Assembly: GCA_944381625.1 (NCBI GenBank)
Contig: CALWLW010000012.1
Span: forward strand, 42,628-106,627
Direction of reading: 5' to 3'
From: an uncultured Lachnoclostridium sp.
GTDB lineage: Bacteria; Bacillota; Clostridia; Lachnospirales; Lachnospiraceae
DNA length: 64,000 nucleotides
Position numbers and translations under genes: made by a program. Within the stretch, counting starts at the first letter, position 1. The number at the start of each line of letters is the position of its first letter. The notes beneath the pieces were generated by a model that saw only the letters and a list, made by a program, of their open reading frames with translations, was not told the DNA's origin and did not search any database. Below are positions 46,883 to 55,730 of this stretch, in pieces.

Positions 46883-48001
46883 ATGGATGAGAGAATCCGC
46901 AGACTGGCGGGGAACCTGGTAAATTATTCCTGCCGGGTTCAGAAAGGTGATAAGGTCTATATTCATTACACGGGAGCAGCCACGGCGGAGCTGGCGGGAG
47001 AGCTGGTAAAAGCCGTATATAACGCCGGCGGCCTGCCGTTTATCCATTATACGGACCCGAAGGTACAGCGCAGGCAGCTGATGGAATGCACGAAGGAACA
47101 GATGGAACTGATGGCGGAGGTGGACGCGCTGGAGATGTCCCGCATGGACTGCTACATCGCGGTGCGGGGAAGCGATAACGTCTCCGAACTGTCCGACGTG
47201 CCCGCGGAAAAGATGGCGCTCTATGAGACGTATTATATGACGCCGGTGCATCACAGAATAAGGGTGCCCAGGACCCGCTGGGTGGTGCTGCGCTATCCCA
47301 ACGACGCCATGGCGCAGCTGAACGGGACAAGCACGGAGGCCTTCGAGGATTTTTATTTCCAGGTGTGCTGTCTGGACTACAGCCGGATGGCCCAGGCCAT
47401 GAAGCCCCTGGTGGAACTGATGGAACGTACGGACCAGGTGCAGATCAAAGGGCCGGGGACGGATCTGACCTTTTCCATCAAAGGGATACCGGCCATCCCC
47501 TGCGCCGGGACCTGCAATATCCCGGACGGGGAAGTGTACACGGCGCCGGTGCGGGATTCCATAAACGGCGTACTCAGCTATAACACCCCGTCCGTGTATC
47601 AGGGATTTACCTACGAGAATATCCGCCTGACCTTTGAAAACGGCAGGATCGTGAAGGCGGAGGCCAATGACAGCGTCCGGATCAATCAGGTGTTCGACAC
47701 GGACGAGGGAGCGCGTTATGTGGGAGAATTTGCCATCGGCGTCAATCCTTATATCCTGAAACCCATGAAAGATACCCTGTTTGATGAAAAGATCATGGGC
47801 TCGTTCCATTTCACGCCGGGAAACTGCTACGAAGAAGCCCCCAACGGAAACGCCTCGTCGATTCACTGGGATCTGGTGTGCATCCAGAGGCCGGAATACG
47901 GCGGAGGGGAGATCTGGTTTGACGGCGTACTGATCCGCAAAGACGGCAGATTCGTCATTCCGGAACTGGAATGCCTGAACCCGGAAAATCTCATATCCTG
48001 A
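46883..48001 (+). CDS. M29 family aminopeptidase
   Basis: Thermophilic-type M29 aminopeptidases (AmpS/AmpT) remove N-terminal residues with two metal ions. The 372-residue protein has metal-binding candidates in NIPDGEVYTAP near 213 (Glu), ARYVGEFAIG near 276 (Glu), GSFHFTPGNCY near 308 (His) and SIHWDLV near 329 (His, Asp), in the family order. AAGAGAGGTAG precedes the ATG. It follows the propeller protein by 17 bases and is likely on the same transcript, suggesting peptide handling. Confidence 0.9.
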   Translation: MDERIRRLAGNLVNYSCRVQKGDKVYIHYTGAATAELAGELVKAVYNAGGLPFIHYTDPKVQRRQLMECTKEQMELMAEVDALEMSRMDCYIAVRGSDNVSELSDVPAEKMALYETYYMTPVHHRIRVPRTRWVVLRYPNDAMAQLNGTSTEAFEDFYFQVCCLDYSRMAQAMKPLVELMERTDQVQIKGPGTDLTFSIKGIPAIPCAGTCNIPDGEVYTAPVRDSINGVLSYNTPSVYQGFTYENIRLTFENGRIVKAEANDSVRINQVFDTDEGARYVGEFAIGVNPYILKPMKDTLFDEKIMGSFHFTPGNCYEEAPNGNASSIHWDLVCIQRPEYGGGEIWFDGVLIRKDGRFVIPELECLNPENLIS

Positions 48002-48071
48002 CCATACGGCTGCCGCCGGCAGGCTCCCGCGTCAGCGGCGGAGGCCTTCCGGCGGCAGTCCTGTAAGATGG

Positions 48072-48127
48072 TTTAAAGGAATCTTAAGAAATTTGAAGCT
48101 TTCATCTTAAAAATATCATGATATAAC
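48072..48127 (+). promoter_or_regulatory. Promoter of the first two-component operon with repeated boxes
   Basis: TATAAC (48122-48127) with extended TGA and a weak -35. Upstream, TTTAAAG (48072), CTTAAGA (48083), TTTGAAG (48093) and CTTAAAA (48106) recur about every 10-12 bases, with ATCTTAA at 48081 and 48104. This spacing is typical of OmpR-type regulator binding, so the operon may control itself. Confidence 0.5.
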
Positions 48128-48152
48128 TATAGGCAGAAAAGGAGAGACGAAT

Positions 48153-48854
48153 ATGAACATTTTAGTCTGCGACGACGACCGGGCCATTGTGGACGCCATT
48201 GAAATCTATCTGAGCCAGGAAGGCTACACGGTGCTGAAAGCATACGACGGCCTGGAGGCGGTGCGCATGCTCCAGGAGCATGAGGTGCATCTGCTGCTGC
48301 TGGACATCATGATGCCCCATATGGACGGCATCCGGGCGACGGTCAAGATTCGGGAGACCAGCGGCATCCCCATCATCTTTCTGTCTGCCAAATCGGAGGA
48401 TACGGACAAGATCCTGGGACTGAATATCGGGGCGGACGATTATATTACCAAGCCCTTTAATCCGCTGGAGCTGACGGCAAGAGTGAAGTCGCTGCTCCGC
48501 CGTTACACCCAGCTGGGAGCCATCTCAGAAAGCCGTCCTTCTGTTTTCCGGATCGGCGGCCTGGTGGTGGACGACGACCAGAAGGAAGTGACCGTGGACG
48601 GGGAACCGGTAAAACTGACGCCCATCGAATACCGGATTCTTCTGCTACTGATGCAGAATCCCGGCAAGGTGTTCTCCATCGCCCAGATTTACGAGAAGAT
48701 CTGGAACGAGGAAGCCATCGGCGGGGATAATACCGTGGCTGTACATATTCGTCATATCCGGGAAAAAATCGAGATCAATCCGAAGGACCCCAGATACCTG
48801 AAAGTGGTCTGGGGCGTGGGCTATAAGATTGACCGGGAACAGGAGCGAATATGA
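48153..48854 (+). CDS. OmpR-family response regulator
   Basis: The 233-residue protein has a receiver domain (about 1-115) with the acidic pair CDDD near 7-10, the phospho-acceptor Asp in LLLLDIMMPHMDG near 52, and the Lys in DDYITKPFNPLEL near 102, followed by a winged-helix DNA-binding domain (about 135-230) ending YLKVVWGVGYKID. Its stop overlaps the sensor kinase start (ATGA), so the two proteins are made together. Target genes are unknown. Confidence 0.95.
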   Translation: MNILVCDDDRAIVDAIEIYLSQEGYTVLKAYDGLEAVRMLQEHEVHLLLLDIMMPHMDGIRATVKIRETSGIPIIFLSAKSEDTDKILGLNIGADDYITKPFNPLELTARVKSLLRRYTQLGAISESRPSVFRIGGLVVDDDQKEVTVDGEPVKLTPIEYRILLLLMQNPGKVFSIAQIYEKIWNEEAIGGDNTVAVHIRHIREKIEINPKDPRYLKVVWGVGYKIDREQERI

Positions 48855-50878
48855 GAAGAAGACAGAAAAAATCTATTTTCCGAAACATCATCCTGGGAAT
48901 CAACCTGGCGCTGCTGGCAGTCCTGCTGGCAGGGATCTATATAGGGGACGGATATCAATATGCGCCCCAGACCTGGAGGGACGTGCTGGACGGGAAAGCG
49001 TACCTGGAGACGACGGATTTCCAGAGCCTGGCGTCCGACGCGGTCTATGACTCCATCGGCGCGGCATCCAGGATCAGCAGGATGGAAAGCGGAGGAACCT
49101 ATGACCCGGATCGGGTGATCCGTATCCGGGATTATCTGGACAGCAGGACGGTCTATGACAGCATACCGGAAGCGGAGAAAGAGGACGGCATCTGCTACCG
49201 TCTGGGGGATCTGTACCAGTGGAGCCTGAAAGGGGCTGCGGTCAGGGACAATGTTCTGCAGGAAGTGTACCAGCCGCTGTTTTACGGAAGCATCCAGGAA
49301 TACGCCAACCAGTGCGGGGAGGAATACCAGGAACTGGTGGACCAGATCCAGCAGGCCATGGATCTTCTGAAAAAGGATGTGGCGGCGTACCAGCAGATCT
49401 TGAAGACCTGGGATCAGGGCGCGACCAATGTGCGTTTTGCCCTCTGGGATCTGGGAAGCCGCAACCTGTATACGAATGTACCGGACCTGCAGGCCGGACC
49501 GGCCGCTCAGGAAGAACTGGAAGCATACTTTAAAGGTTTTGAAAGCTATTATACATTTGACAGCCGTTCCACCAGCGTGGCTCAGATGAATGTGGGCGAT
49601 TATTACTCTTACAATACCCATACGCTTCTGGTAGGAAACGGAGCGCATCTGGAAGGGGAGTACCAGCTATATGTGGCTGTGGATACTGCGTTTCCGGTGA
49701 CAGACCAGTTCCAGAAAGGCCAGATGGCCTATGAAGAAGCGGCACAGACCATTCTGCCCTATGTGAAGGTCATGGGCGCAGTGGCCATTGCCTGGATCAT
49801 TACGTTACCCGCCCTTCTTGTCACACTGGTATGGGCGGTACGGCGCATGGGCACAGTGCTTCTGGAGCGGGCGCACGTGGCGGTCCGTATCTCCATCTAT
49901 TTTGTCTCCTACGAACTGGCACAGATGGTGATCCGGCTGATCCAGGGCCCCGGCGGACTGGAGACGGCTCTGATGCTGATCCTGAAGGCGGCGGTGCTGG
50001 CGCTTCTCATTGCGGAGGGCGTCCAGCGGCAGAAGCTGCTGGAAGGAGTGGAAGCCATGAAAACGGGGACGGAGGAGACAAGGATCCCCACGGAGCGCCT
50101 CTTTCGGGATAACCGGCAGATGGCGGAGGCTGTGAACGAACTGGGAGAAGGACTGAGGAGCGCGGTGCAGGAGCAGATGAAGAGCGAACGCATGAAGGCG
50201 GATCTCATCACCAATGTTTCCCACGACCTGAAGACGCCGCTGACCTCGATCATCAACTATGTGGACCTGATGAAGCGGGAACCCATCCACAATGCCAAGG
50301 CGGAGGAATACCTGGGCGTGCTGGATCAGAAATCCCAGCGGCTGAAACAGCTGACGGAGGATCTGGTGGAAGCTTCCAGAGCCAGCTCCGGCAATGTGAC
50401 GCTGCAGATCACCCGCATCGACTTAAAAGAACTGTTGATGCAGACCAGCGGGGAATTCGAGGAACGGTTCTCGTCCAGGGGGCTTCGGTTCGTGGCGGAT
50501 TATCCGCAGGAACCGTTGTTTGTGAAGGCGGACGGGCGCAGATTGTGGAGAATCATCGAAAATCTTTACCGGAATGTGGAAAAGTACGCCATGCCCCATA
50601 CCAGGGTGTACCTGGACGTGAGGCGGGATGGCGATGAGGCGGTGATATCCATGAAAAATATTTCCGAACAGCCGCTGAACATTTCCGCGGAGGAGCTGAC
50701 AGAGCGGTTCACCAGAGGAGACGAATCCCGCACTACGGAGGGCAGCGGCCTTGGGCTGGCCATCGCGAAGGATCTGACCGAGCTACAGAACGGCAGGTTT
50801 GAGATCTATCTGGACGGAGATTTGTTCAAAGTGACGGTGGCGTTTCCGTGTGATACGGAGGCGGCGGAGGTTTCATAG
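48851..50878 (+). CDS. Membrane sensor histidine kinase
   Basis: The 675-residue protein has one membrane segment at about 12-30, a large outside domain (about 35-295), then several more segments (about 300-395) that might sense in the membrane. The kinase core follows: H box NVSHDLKTPLTSIINYV near 455, N box IENLYRNVEKYAMPH near 565 and G boxes, including GSGLGLAIAKDL near 632. The outside domain matched no known sensor fold. It is translationally coupled to the response regulator and followed by two hairpins, the second with a U-tract. Confidence 0.94.
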   Translation: MRRRQKKSIFRNIILGINLALLAVLLAGIYIGDGYQYAPQTWRDVLDGKAYLETTDFQSLASDAVYDSIGAASRISRMESGGTYDPDRVIRIRDYLDSRTVYDSIPEAEKEDGICYRLGDLYQWSLKGAAVRDNVLQEVYQPLFYGSIQEYANQCGEEYQELVDQIQQAMDLLKKDVAAYQQILKTWDQGATNVRFALWDLGSRNLYTNVPDLQAGPAAQEELEAYFKGFESYYTFDSRSTSVAQMNVGDYYSYNTHTLLVGNGAHLEGEYQLYVAVDTAFPVTDQFQKGQMAYEEAAQTILPYVKVMGAVAIAWIITLPALLVTLVWAVRRMGTVLLERAHVAVRISIYFVSYELAQMVIRLIQGPGGLETALMLILKAAVLALLIAEGVQRQKLLEGVEAMKTGTEETRIPTERLFRDNRQMAEAVNELGEGLRSAVQEQMKSERMKADLITNVSHDLKTPLTSIINYVDLMKREPIHNAKAEEYLGVLDQKSQRLKQLTEDLVEASRASSGNVTLQITRIDLKELLMQTSGEFEERFSSRGLRFVADYPQEPLFVKADGRRLWRIIENLYRNVEKYAMPHTRVYLDVRRDGDEAVISMKNISEQPLNISAEELTERFTRGDESRTTEGSGLGLAIAKDLTELQNGRFEIYLDGDLFKVTVAFPCDTEAAEVS

Positions 50879-50923
50879 GAAAATGCGAAGAAAAGAATTC
50901 CTTTAGAAAACAGATACTGCCTG

Positions 50924-50991
50924 GTTACTGTTTGCGGGGCACCTGTAAACAGTAACACTGCCCGTTCCCAAGATGGGACGGGCAGTATTTT
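50924..50991 (+). terminator. Inverted repeat plus terminator after the first two-component operon
   Basis: A perfect inverted repeat GTTACTGTTT (50924-50933) / AAACAGTAAC (50947-50956) is followed at once by the terminator stem ACTGCCCGT (50957-50965) / ACGGGCAGT (50978-50986) and ATTTT. Confidence 0.88.
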
Positions 50992-50995
50992 CTGG

Positions 50996-51024
50996 TTGCT
51001 TTTATGACCCGCAAATTGTATAAT
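50996..51024 (+). promoter_or_regulatory. Promoter of the aconitase-family gene
   Basis: TTGCTT (50996-51001), 17-base spacer, TATAAT (51019-51024), 35 bases before the ATG. Confidence 0.65.
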
Positions 51025-51058
51025 TGTATACAGAACTGAAATTTTTTTGGAGGTGCGT

Positions 51059-53344
51059 ATGATTCAATTATATAACGGCGGCGCTTATGTGCTGAACGGG
51101 ACTGAGATTATCCCGGAATCCCCGGATGCACAGCAGGTGCTGGCGGGAAAGATGGCGGAGGTTCCGTCCAGGGAAGAGGCGAAGAAGCAGACGATTGCCT
51201 ACGGCATCCTGAAACAGCACAACACATCCGGCAATATGGAGAAGCTGCAGATCCGTTTCGACAAACTGACGTCCCATGACATTACATTTGTGGGCATCAT
51301 CCAGACGGCCCGGGCGTCGGGACTGGAGAAATTCCCCATGCCTTATGTGCTGACCAACTGCCACAACAGCCTCTGCGCGGTGGGCGGGACTATCAACGAA
51401 GACGACCACATGTTTGGACTGACCTGCGCGAAAAAATACGGCGGCGTCTATGTGCCGCCCCATCAGGCGGTGATCCACCAGTATGCCCGTGAGATGCTCT
51501 CCGGCGGCGGCCAGATGATTCTGGGGTCGGACAGCCATACCCGCTATGGAGCCCTGGGCACCATGGCCATGGGCGAAGGCGGCCCGGAGTTGGTGAAGCA
51601 GCTTTTGAACCAGACCTATGACATCCCCATGCCCGGCGTGGTGGGTGTGTACCTTACCGGCGAACCCATGAAGGGGGTAGGCCCTCAGGACGTGGCGCTG
51701 GCCATCATCAAAGCGGTATTTGCCAACGGCTATGTGAATAATAAAGTGATGGAATTTATCGGCGACGGCGTGGAAAAACTCAGCGCGGATTTCCGTATCG
51801 GCATCGATGTGATGACCACAGAGACCACCTGCCTGTCCTCCATCTGGAAGACGGACGAGGCGATCCGGGAATTCTATGAGATCCATGGCAGGGAGCAGGA
51901 TTATAAAGAACTGAATCCGGGAAGCGTGGCATATTATGACGGAATGATCGTGGTAAATCTCAGTGAGATCAAGCCCATGATTGCCATGCCGTTCCATCCC
52001 AGCAACGCCTATACCATTGAGGAACTGAACGCGAACCTGGACGATATCCTGGCCGACTGCGAGGCGCGCGCCAAAGTGAGCCTGGGCGACCAGACGCCGT
52101 TCTCCCTGCGGGATAAAGTGCGCGGCGGAAAACTGTATGTGGATCAGGGGATTATCGCCGGATGCGCCGGCGGCGGATTCGAGAACATCTGCGCGGCGGC
52201 GGACATCCTGAACGGAAAGAGCATCGGCGCGGACGAGTTTACGCTGAGCGTATATCCTGCCTCCATGCCGGTCTACATGGAGCTGGTGAAAAATGGCTCT
52301 GCGGCCATGCTGATGCAGACGGGAGCGGTGATGAAGACCGCGTTCTGCGGACCGTGCTTCGGTGCGGGGGATACGCCGTGCAACAACGGCTTCAGCATCC
52401 GCCACTCTACCAGGAACTTCCCCAACCGGGAAGGCTCCAAGCTGCAGAGCGGCCAGATCGCGTCCGTGGCGCTGATGGACGCCAGATCCATCGCGGCGAC
52501 GGCGGCCAACAAAGGTTACCTGACGGCGGCGACGGACATGGATGTGGAATACCGCAATCCCAAATATGTATTTGACAAACAGATTTACGAGAACCGCGTA
52601 TTCGACAGCAAGGGACAGGCTGATCCCGACGTGCAGATCCACTTCGGTCCCAACATCAAGGACTGGCCGGCCATGAGCGAACTGCCGGAGTACCTGGTGC
52701 TGAAAGTGGTTTCCGAGATCCATGATCCGGTGACGACCACGGACGAGCTGATCCCGTCCGGAGAGACCTCTTCCTACCGTTCCAATCCGCTGGGACTGGC
52801 AGAATTTACTCTGTCCAGAAAAGATCCGGCATACGTGGGCCGCGCGAAAGCCGTACAGGCGGCGCAGAAAGCCCTGGAAGCGGGACAGAGCCCGGAGGAA
52901 GCCCTGCCGGAGCTGAAAGATGTACTGGAGACGATCTGCGCTTCCTACCCGGAAGCCACGGACGGATGCCTGGGCGTGGGCAGCACGATCTTTGCCGTGA
53001 AGCCGGGAGACGGTTCCGCCAGAGAACAGGCGGCTTCCTGTCAGAAGGTGCTGGGCGGCTGGGCCAACATCGCCAACAGCTACGCCACCAAGCGTTACCG
53101 TTCCAACCTGATCAACTGGGGTATGCTTCCGTTCCTCATCGACGAAGGAGAACTGCCGTTCCAGAACGGAGATTACCTGTTCGTACCCAATATCACGGAA
53201 GCGGTGAAGGAAAAAGCCACGGAAGTGAAAGCCTATGTGGTGGGGGATGGACTGAAAGAATTTACCCTCAAGCTGGGTGAGATGACGGATGATGAGAGAG
53301 AGATCATCCTGAAGGGATGCCTGATCAATTATAACAGGATCTAA
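51059..53344 (+). CDS. Aconitase-family hydratase, YbhJ-like
   Basis: The 761-residue protein belongs to the aconitase superfamily with [4Fe-4S]-dependent dehydratase features: [24 protein letters not shown] near 158-182, CAGGGFENI near 365 and [15 protein letters not shown] near 433, supplying the cluster cysteines, and a C-terminal swivel-like part with [15 protein letters not shown]. It is closest in layout to E. coli YbhJ, a putative hydratase of unknown substrate, rather than to AcnA. TTGGAGGTG precedes ATG 51059. It stands alone with its own promoter and terminator, with no leucine or citrate genes nearby. Confidence 0.86.
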   Translation: MIQLYNGGAYVLNGTEIIPESPDAQQVLAGKMAEVPSREEAKKQTIAYGILKQHNTSGNMEKLQIRFDKLTSHDITFVGIIQTARASGLEKFPMPYVLTNCHNSLCAVGGTINEDDHMFGLTCAKKYGGVYVPPHQAVIHQYAREMLSGGGQMILGSDSHTRYGALGTMAMGEGGPELVKQLLNQTYDIPMPGVVGVYLTGEPMKGVGPQDVALAIIKAVFANGYVNNKVMEFIGDGVEKLSADFRIGIDVMTTETTCLSSIWKTDEAIREFYEIHGREQDYKELNPGSVAYYDGMIVVNLSEIKPMIAMPFHPSNAYTIEELNANLDDILADCEARAKVSLGDQTPFSLRDKVRGGKLYVDQGIIAGCAGGGFENICAAADILNGKSIGADEFTLSVYPASMPVYMELVKNGSAAMLMQTGAVMKTAFCGPCFGAGDTPCNNGFSIRHSTRNFPNREGSKLQSGQIASVALMDARSIAATAANKGYLTAATDMDVEYRNPKYVFDKQIYENRVFDSKGQADPDVQIHFGPNIKDWPAMSELPEYLVLKVVSEIHDPVTTTDELIPSGETSSYRSNPLGLAEFTLSRKDPAYVGRAKAVQAAQKALEAGQSPEEALPELKDVLETICASYPEATDGCLGVGSTIFAVKPGDGSAREQAASCQKVLGGWANIANSYATKRYRSNLINWGMLPFLIDEGELPFQNGDYLFVPNITEAVKEKATEVKAYVVGDGLKEFTLKLGEMTDDEREIILKGCLINYNRI

Positions 53345-53365
53345 AGGAAACATACCGTAAAATAT

Positions 53366-53416
53366 AAAAGCCGCTGTCCCGTACAGACGAAAACGCCTGT
53401 ATGGGGCACGGCTTTT
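53366..53416 (+). terminator. Intrinsic terminator after the aconitase-family gene
   Basis: A long imperfect stem AAAAGCCG...GTACAG (53366-53386) against CTGTA...CGGCTTTT (53398-53416). The flanking A and T runs fit a rho-independent terminator. Confidence 0.8.
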
Positions 53417-53496
53417 GGTTTCCATGAGCAGCGCGGCAGGCGACATACCTGCCCCGGGTGTAGATTTAAGCGGAAGCATCCTTTAAAGCAGGGGCT

Positions 53497-54930
53497 TTAC
53501 TGTCCGTTTTCCTCCTCTGCCTCGCTCAGCGAGAAGATGAATTCGGTTCCGACGCCTTCCGTGCTGATGACGTTGATATTTTCTCCATGGAGCTGGATGA
53601 TCTCCCTGACGATGGAGAGCCCCAGGCCGGTGCCTTTTTTGTCTTTCCCGCGGGAGAGATCGGTCTTGTAAAAGCGTTCCCAGATTTTTTTCAGGCTGTC
53701 TTTGGGGATCCCGATACCGGTGTCCCGCACGGACACAAAGATCTTGCCGAAGCGGGGCGTGGTCTCCACGGTGATGACAGAATCCGGATGGCTGAATTTG
53801 ATGGCGTTGTCGATCAGATTGTAGAGGACCTGCTGGATCTTTCCCATGTCCGCCCAGACGTAAGACTGGGGATCGGCAAAGAGCAGATTGAAGGTAATCC
53901 GTTTGGCCGTACAGGTGCCTTCAAAGGACGCGGCTGTATTTTTGATGACTGTATTGATGTCAAAGCGGGTTCTGTCCAGCCGGTTCTGGCGGGGATTCAT
54001 GGCGTTCAGCTCCAGCAGGCCGTTGGTCAGCTTGGCCAGCCGCTCCGTTTCCCGAAGTACAATATTCAGATATTTTTCCTGCATCTCGGGAGGGATCGTC
54101 CCGTCCAGCATGGCCTCGATGTAGCCCTTGATGGAAGTCAGGGGGGAGCGGAAATCGTGGGAGATGTTGGAGATCATCTTCCGCTGGTCTTCGTCGGCGT
54201 CCCGGAGGGCCTGGGCCATGAAATCCATGATGTGGGAGAGCGCGCCCAGCTCGTCATCCCGCTTCATGGCGATGGGATAATCAAAATTGCCGGACGCATA
54301 TTCACCGGCGGCCCGGCTCAGTTTTTGCAGGGGCCGGTACACAAAGAACCAGTTCACCGCGGCAAAGATCAGGGTAAGGGCCATAAGCAGGATCAGCGTG
54401 AAATAGAAAGCCAGCAGATAGCCTTCTTTTTCCTGCACTACGGTGGACATGGGAGTGTGTACGGCGATATAGCCCCGCACATGGTAGTTGTGTGTGACTG
54501 GAATCAGCACGCTTAACGTCTCTTCCTCAAACATGCCGAAAAAATCCCCGACGGAATAATAACTGCCCCCTGGGAGCACGGAATTAAAATCCGGGATAAG
54601 CTGTGCTTCTGCCGGTATCGTCTGCTGGGCGGAATTGAGGATCAGGCTTCCGTCCCGCGAGATCAGCCAGATCTCCGCGTCCAGGTAGATATCCAGGGAG
54701 GACAGATAGGGTTGTATGCGGGAGAGCGCCCGCCGGTCCTCACTGTCAGCCAGGTAGTCTTCCACATATTGGTCGGCCAGGTACATCCCTTCCTGATAGA
54801 AGGCGCTGGCCTTCTCTTCCACCATGTGATCCAGGAGCAGGCGTGAGGTGACTGTGGAGATACACAGAAAGGCCAGCACGCCGAACAGCAGGTAGGCAAT
54901 CAAAAATTTTCTGGTCAGTGTCAGGCGCAT
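53497..54930 (-). CDS. Sensor histidine kinase with HAMP domain
   Basis: The 477-residue protein has membrane segments at about 8-30 and 172-195 around an extracellular sensing domain, a HAMP linker (about 196-245), and a complete kinase: H box MISNISHDFRSPLTSIKGY near 255, N box QVLYNLIDNAIKFSHP near 368, then DTGIGIP and KGTGLGLSIV near 405-440. Its start overlaps the stop of the response regulator by one base (TAATG), so they are coupled. The ligand is not indicated. Confidence 0.95.
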   Translation of the reverse strand: MRLTLTRKFLIAYLLFGVLAFLCISTVTSRLLLDHMVEEKASAFYQEGMYLADQYVEDYLADSEDRRALSRIQPYLSSLDIYLDAEIWLISRDGSLILNSAQQTIPAEAQLIPDFNSVLPGGSYYSVGDFFGMFEEETLSVLIPVTHNYHVRGYIAVHTPMSTVVQEKEGYLLAFYFTLILLMALTLIFAAVNWFFVYRPLQKLSRAAGEYASGNFDYPIAMKRDDELGALSHIMDFMAQALRDADEDQRKMISNISHDFRSPLTSIKGYIEAMLDGTIPPEMQEKYLNIVLRETERLAKLTNGLLELNAMNPRQNRLDRTRFDINTVIKNTAASFEGTCTAKRITFNLLFADPQSYVWADMGKIQQVLYNLIDNAIKFSHPDSVITVETTPRFGKIFVSVRDTGIGIPKDSLKKIWERFYKTDLSRGKDKKGTGLGLSIVREIIQLHGENINVISTEGVGTEFIFSLSEAEEENGQ

Positions 54931-55625
54931 TATTTCACCTCGAATTTATAACCGATACCCCACACGGTAGCCAGACGCCAAGCGGCGTGGTCCTTGATCT
55001 TTTCCCGCAGTCTCTTAATATGCACGTCCACAGTACGGGTATCTCCGATGTATTCATACCCCCAGATATGATCCAGAAGCTGCTCCCTGGTAAAGACCTG
55101 ATTGGGGGAGGATGCCAGGAAATACAGCAGTTCCAGTTCCTTGGGAGGCATCTCTACCGTATGCCCCTGATAGATGACGGAGTAATTGGTCTGGTTGACG
55201 GTCAGATCCGGATACTGGACGATCTTTGCCACGCCTTCCGCTTCCGGCCGGGCCGGCTGGAAACGGCGGAGCACCGCTTTGACCCGAGCTACCAGCTCCT
55301 TGGAGTCGAAGGGCTTGATCATATAGTCGTCCGCGCCCAGTTCCAGCCCCAGCACCTTGTCAAATACCTCTCCTTTGGCGGAAAGCATGATGATGGGGGT
55401 GTTGGAACGGGAGCGGATCTCCCGGCAGACCTGGTAGCCGTCCATGCCCGGAAGCATCAGATCCAGAAGGACCAGGTTGGGGGCGAAGCTGTCAAAAATC
55501 TGAAGCGCCCGCTCGCCGTCCTCCACAATCTGAACCTCGTAACATTCTTTGGTCAGATAGAGGGAGATCAGTTCTGCAATATTGGTATCGTCGTCCACAA
55601 TTAAAATTTTCTGCTTAGATGCCAT
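54930..55625 (-). CDS. OmpR-family response regulator
   Basis: The 231-residue partner has the receiver motifs VDDD near 9-12, phospho-acceptor Asp in LVLLDLMLPGMDG near 54 and Lys in DDYMIKPFDSKEL near 104, then a winged-helix domain with VDVHIKRLREKI near 200 and the VWGIGYKFE end. AAGGAGAA precedes the ATG. It is first in the minus-strand operon, with a 105-base gap from mutS2 containing an inverted repeat GCTGCGG/CCGCAGC (about 55656-55692). Confidence 0.95.
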   Translation of the reverse strand: MASKQKILIVDDDTNIAELISLYLTKECYEVQIVEDGERALQIFDSFAPNLVLLDLMLPGMDGYQVCREIRSRSNTPIIMLSAKGEVFDKVLGLELGADDYMIKPFDSKELVARVKAVLRRFQPARPEAEGVAKIVQYPDLTVNQTNYSVIYQGHTVEMPPKELELLYFLASSPNQVFTREQLLDHIWGYEYIGDTRTVDVHIKRLREKIKDHAAWRLATVWGIGYKFEVK

Positions 55626-55730
55626 AGATGTTCTCCTTAGATGTATGTGTCATAGCTGCGGCTCTCATGGAGCTGTCCGTGAACCGCAGCGCTTAATAAA
55701 TGGGGAAAATATCCCGTCTGTGTGGCGCAG

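Noticed and set aside
51068..53479. Minus-strand open frame of 803 codons
   Set aside because: It is opposite the aconitase-family gene. Composition is typical of a reverse-complement shadow.
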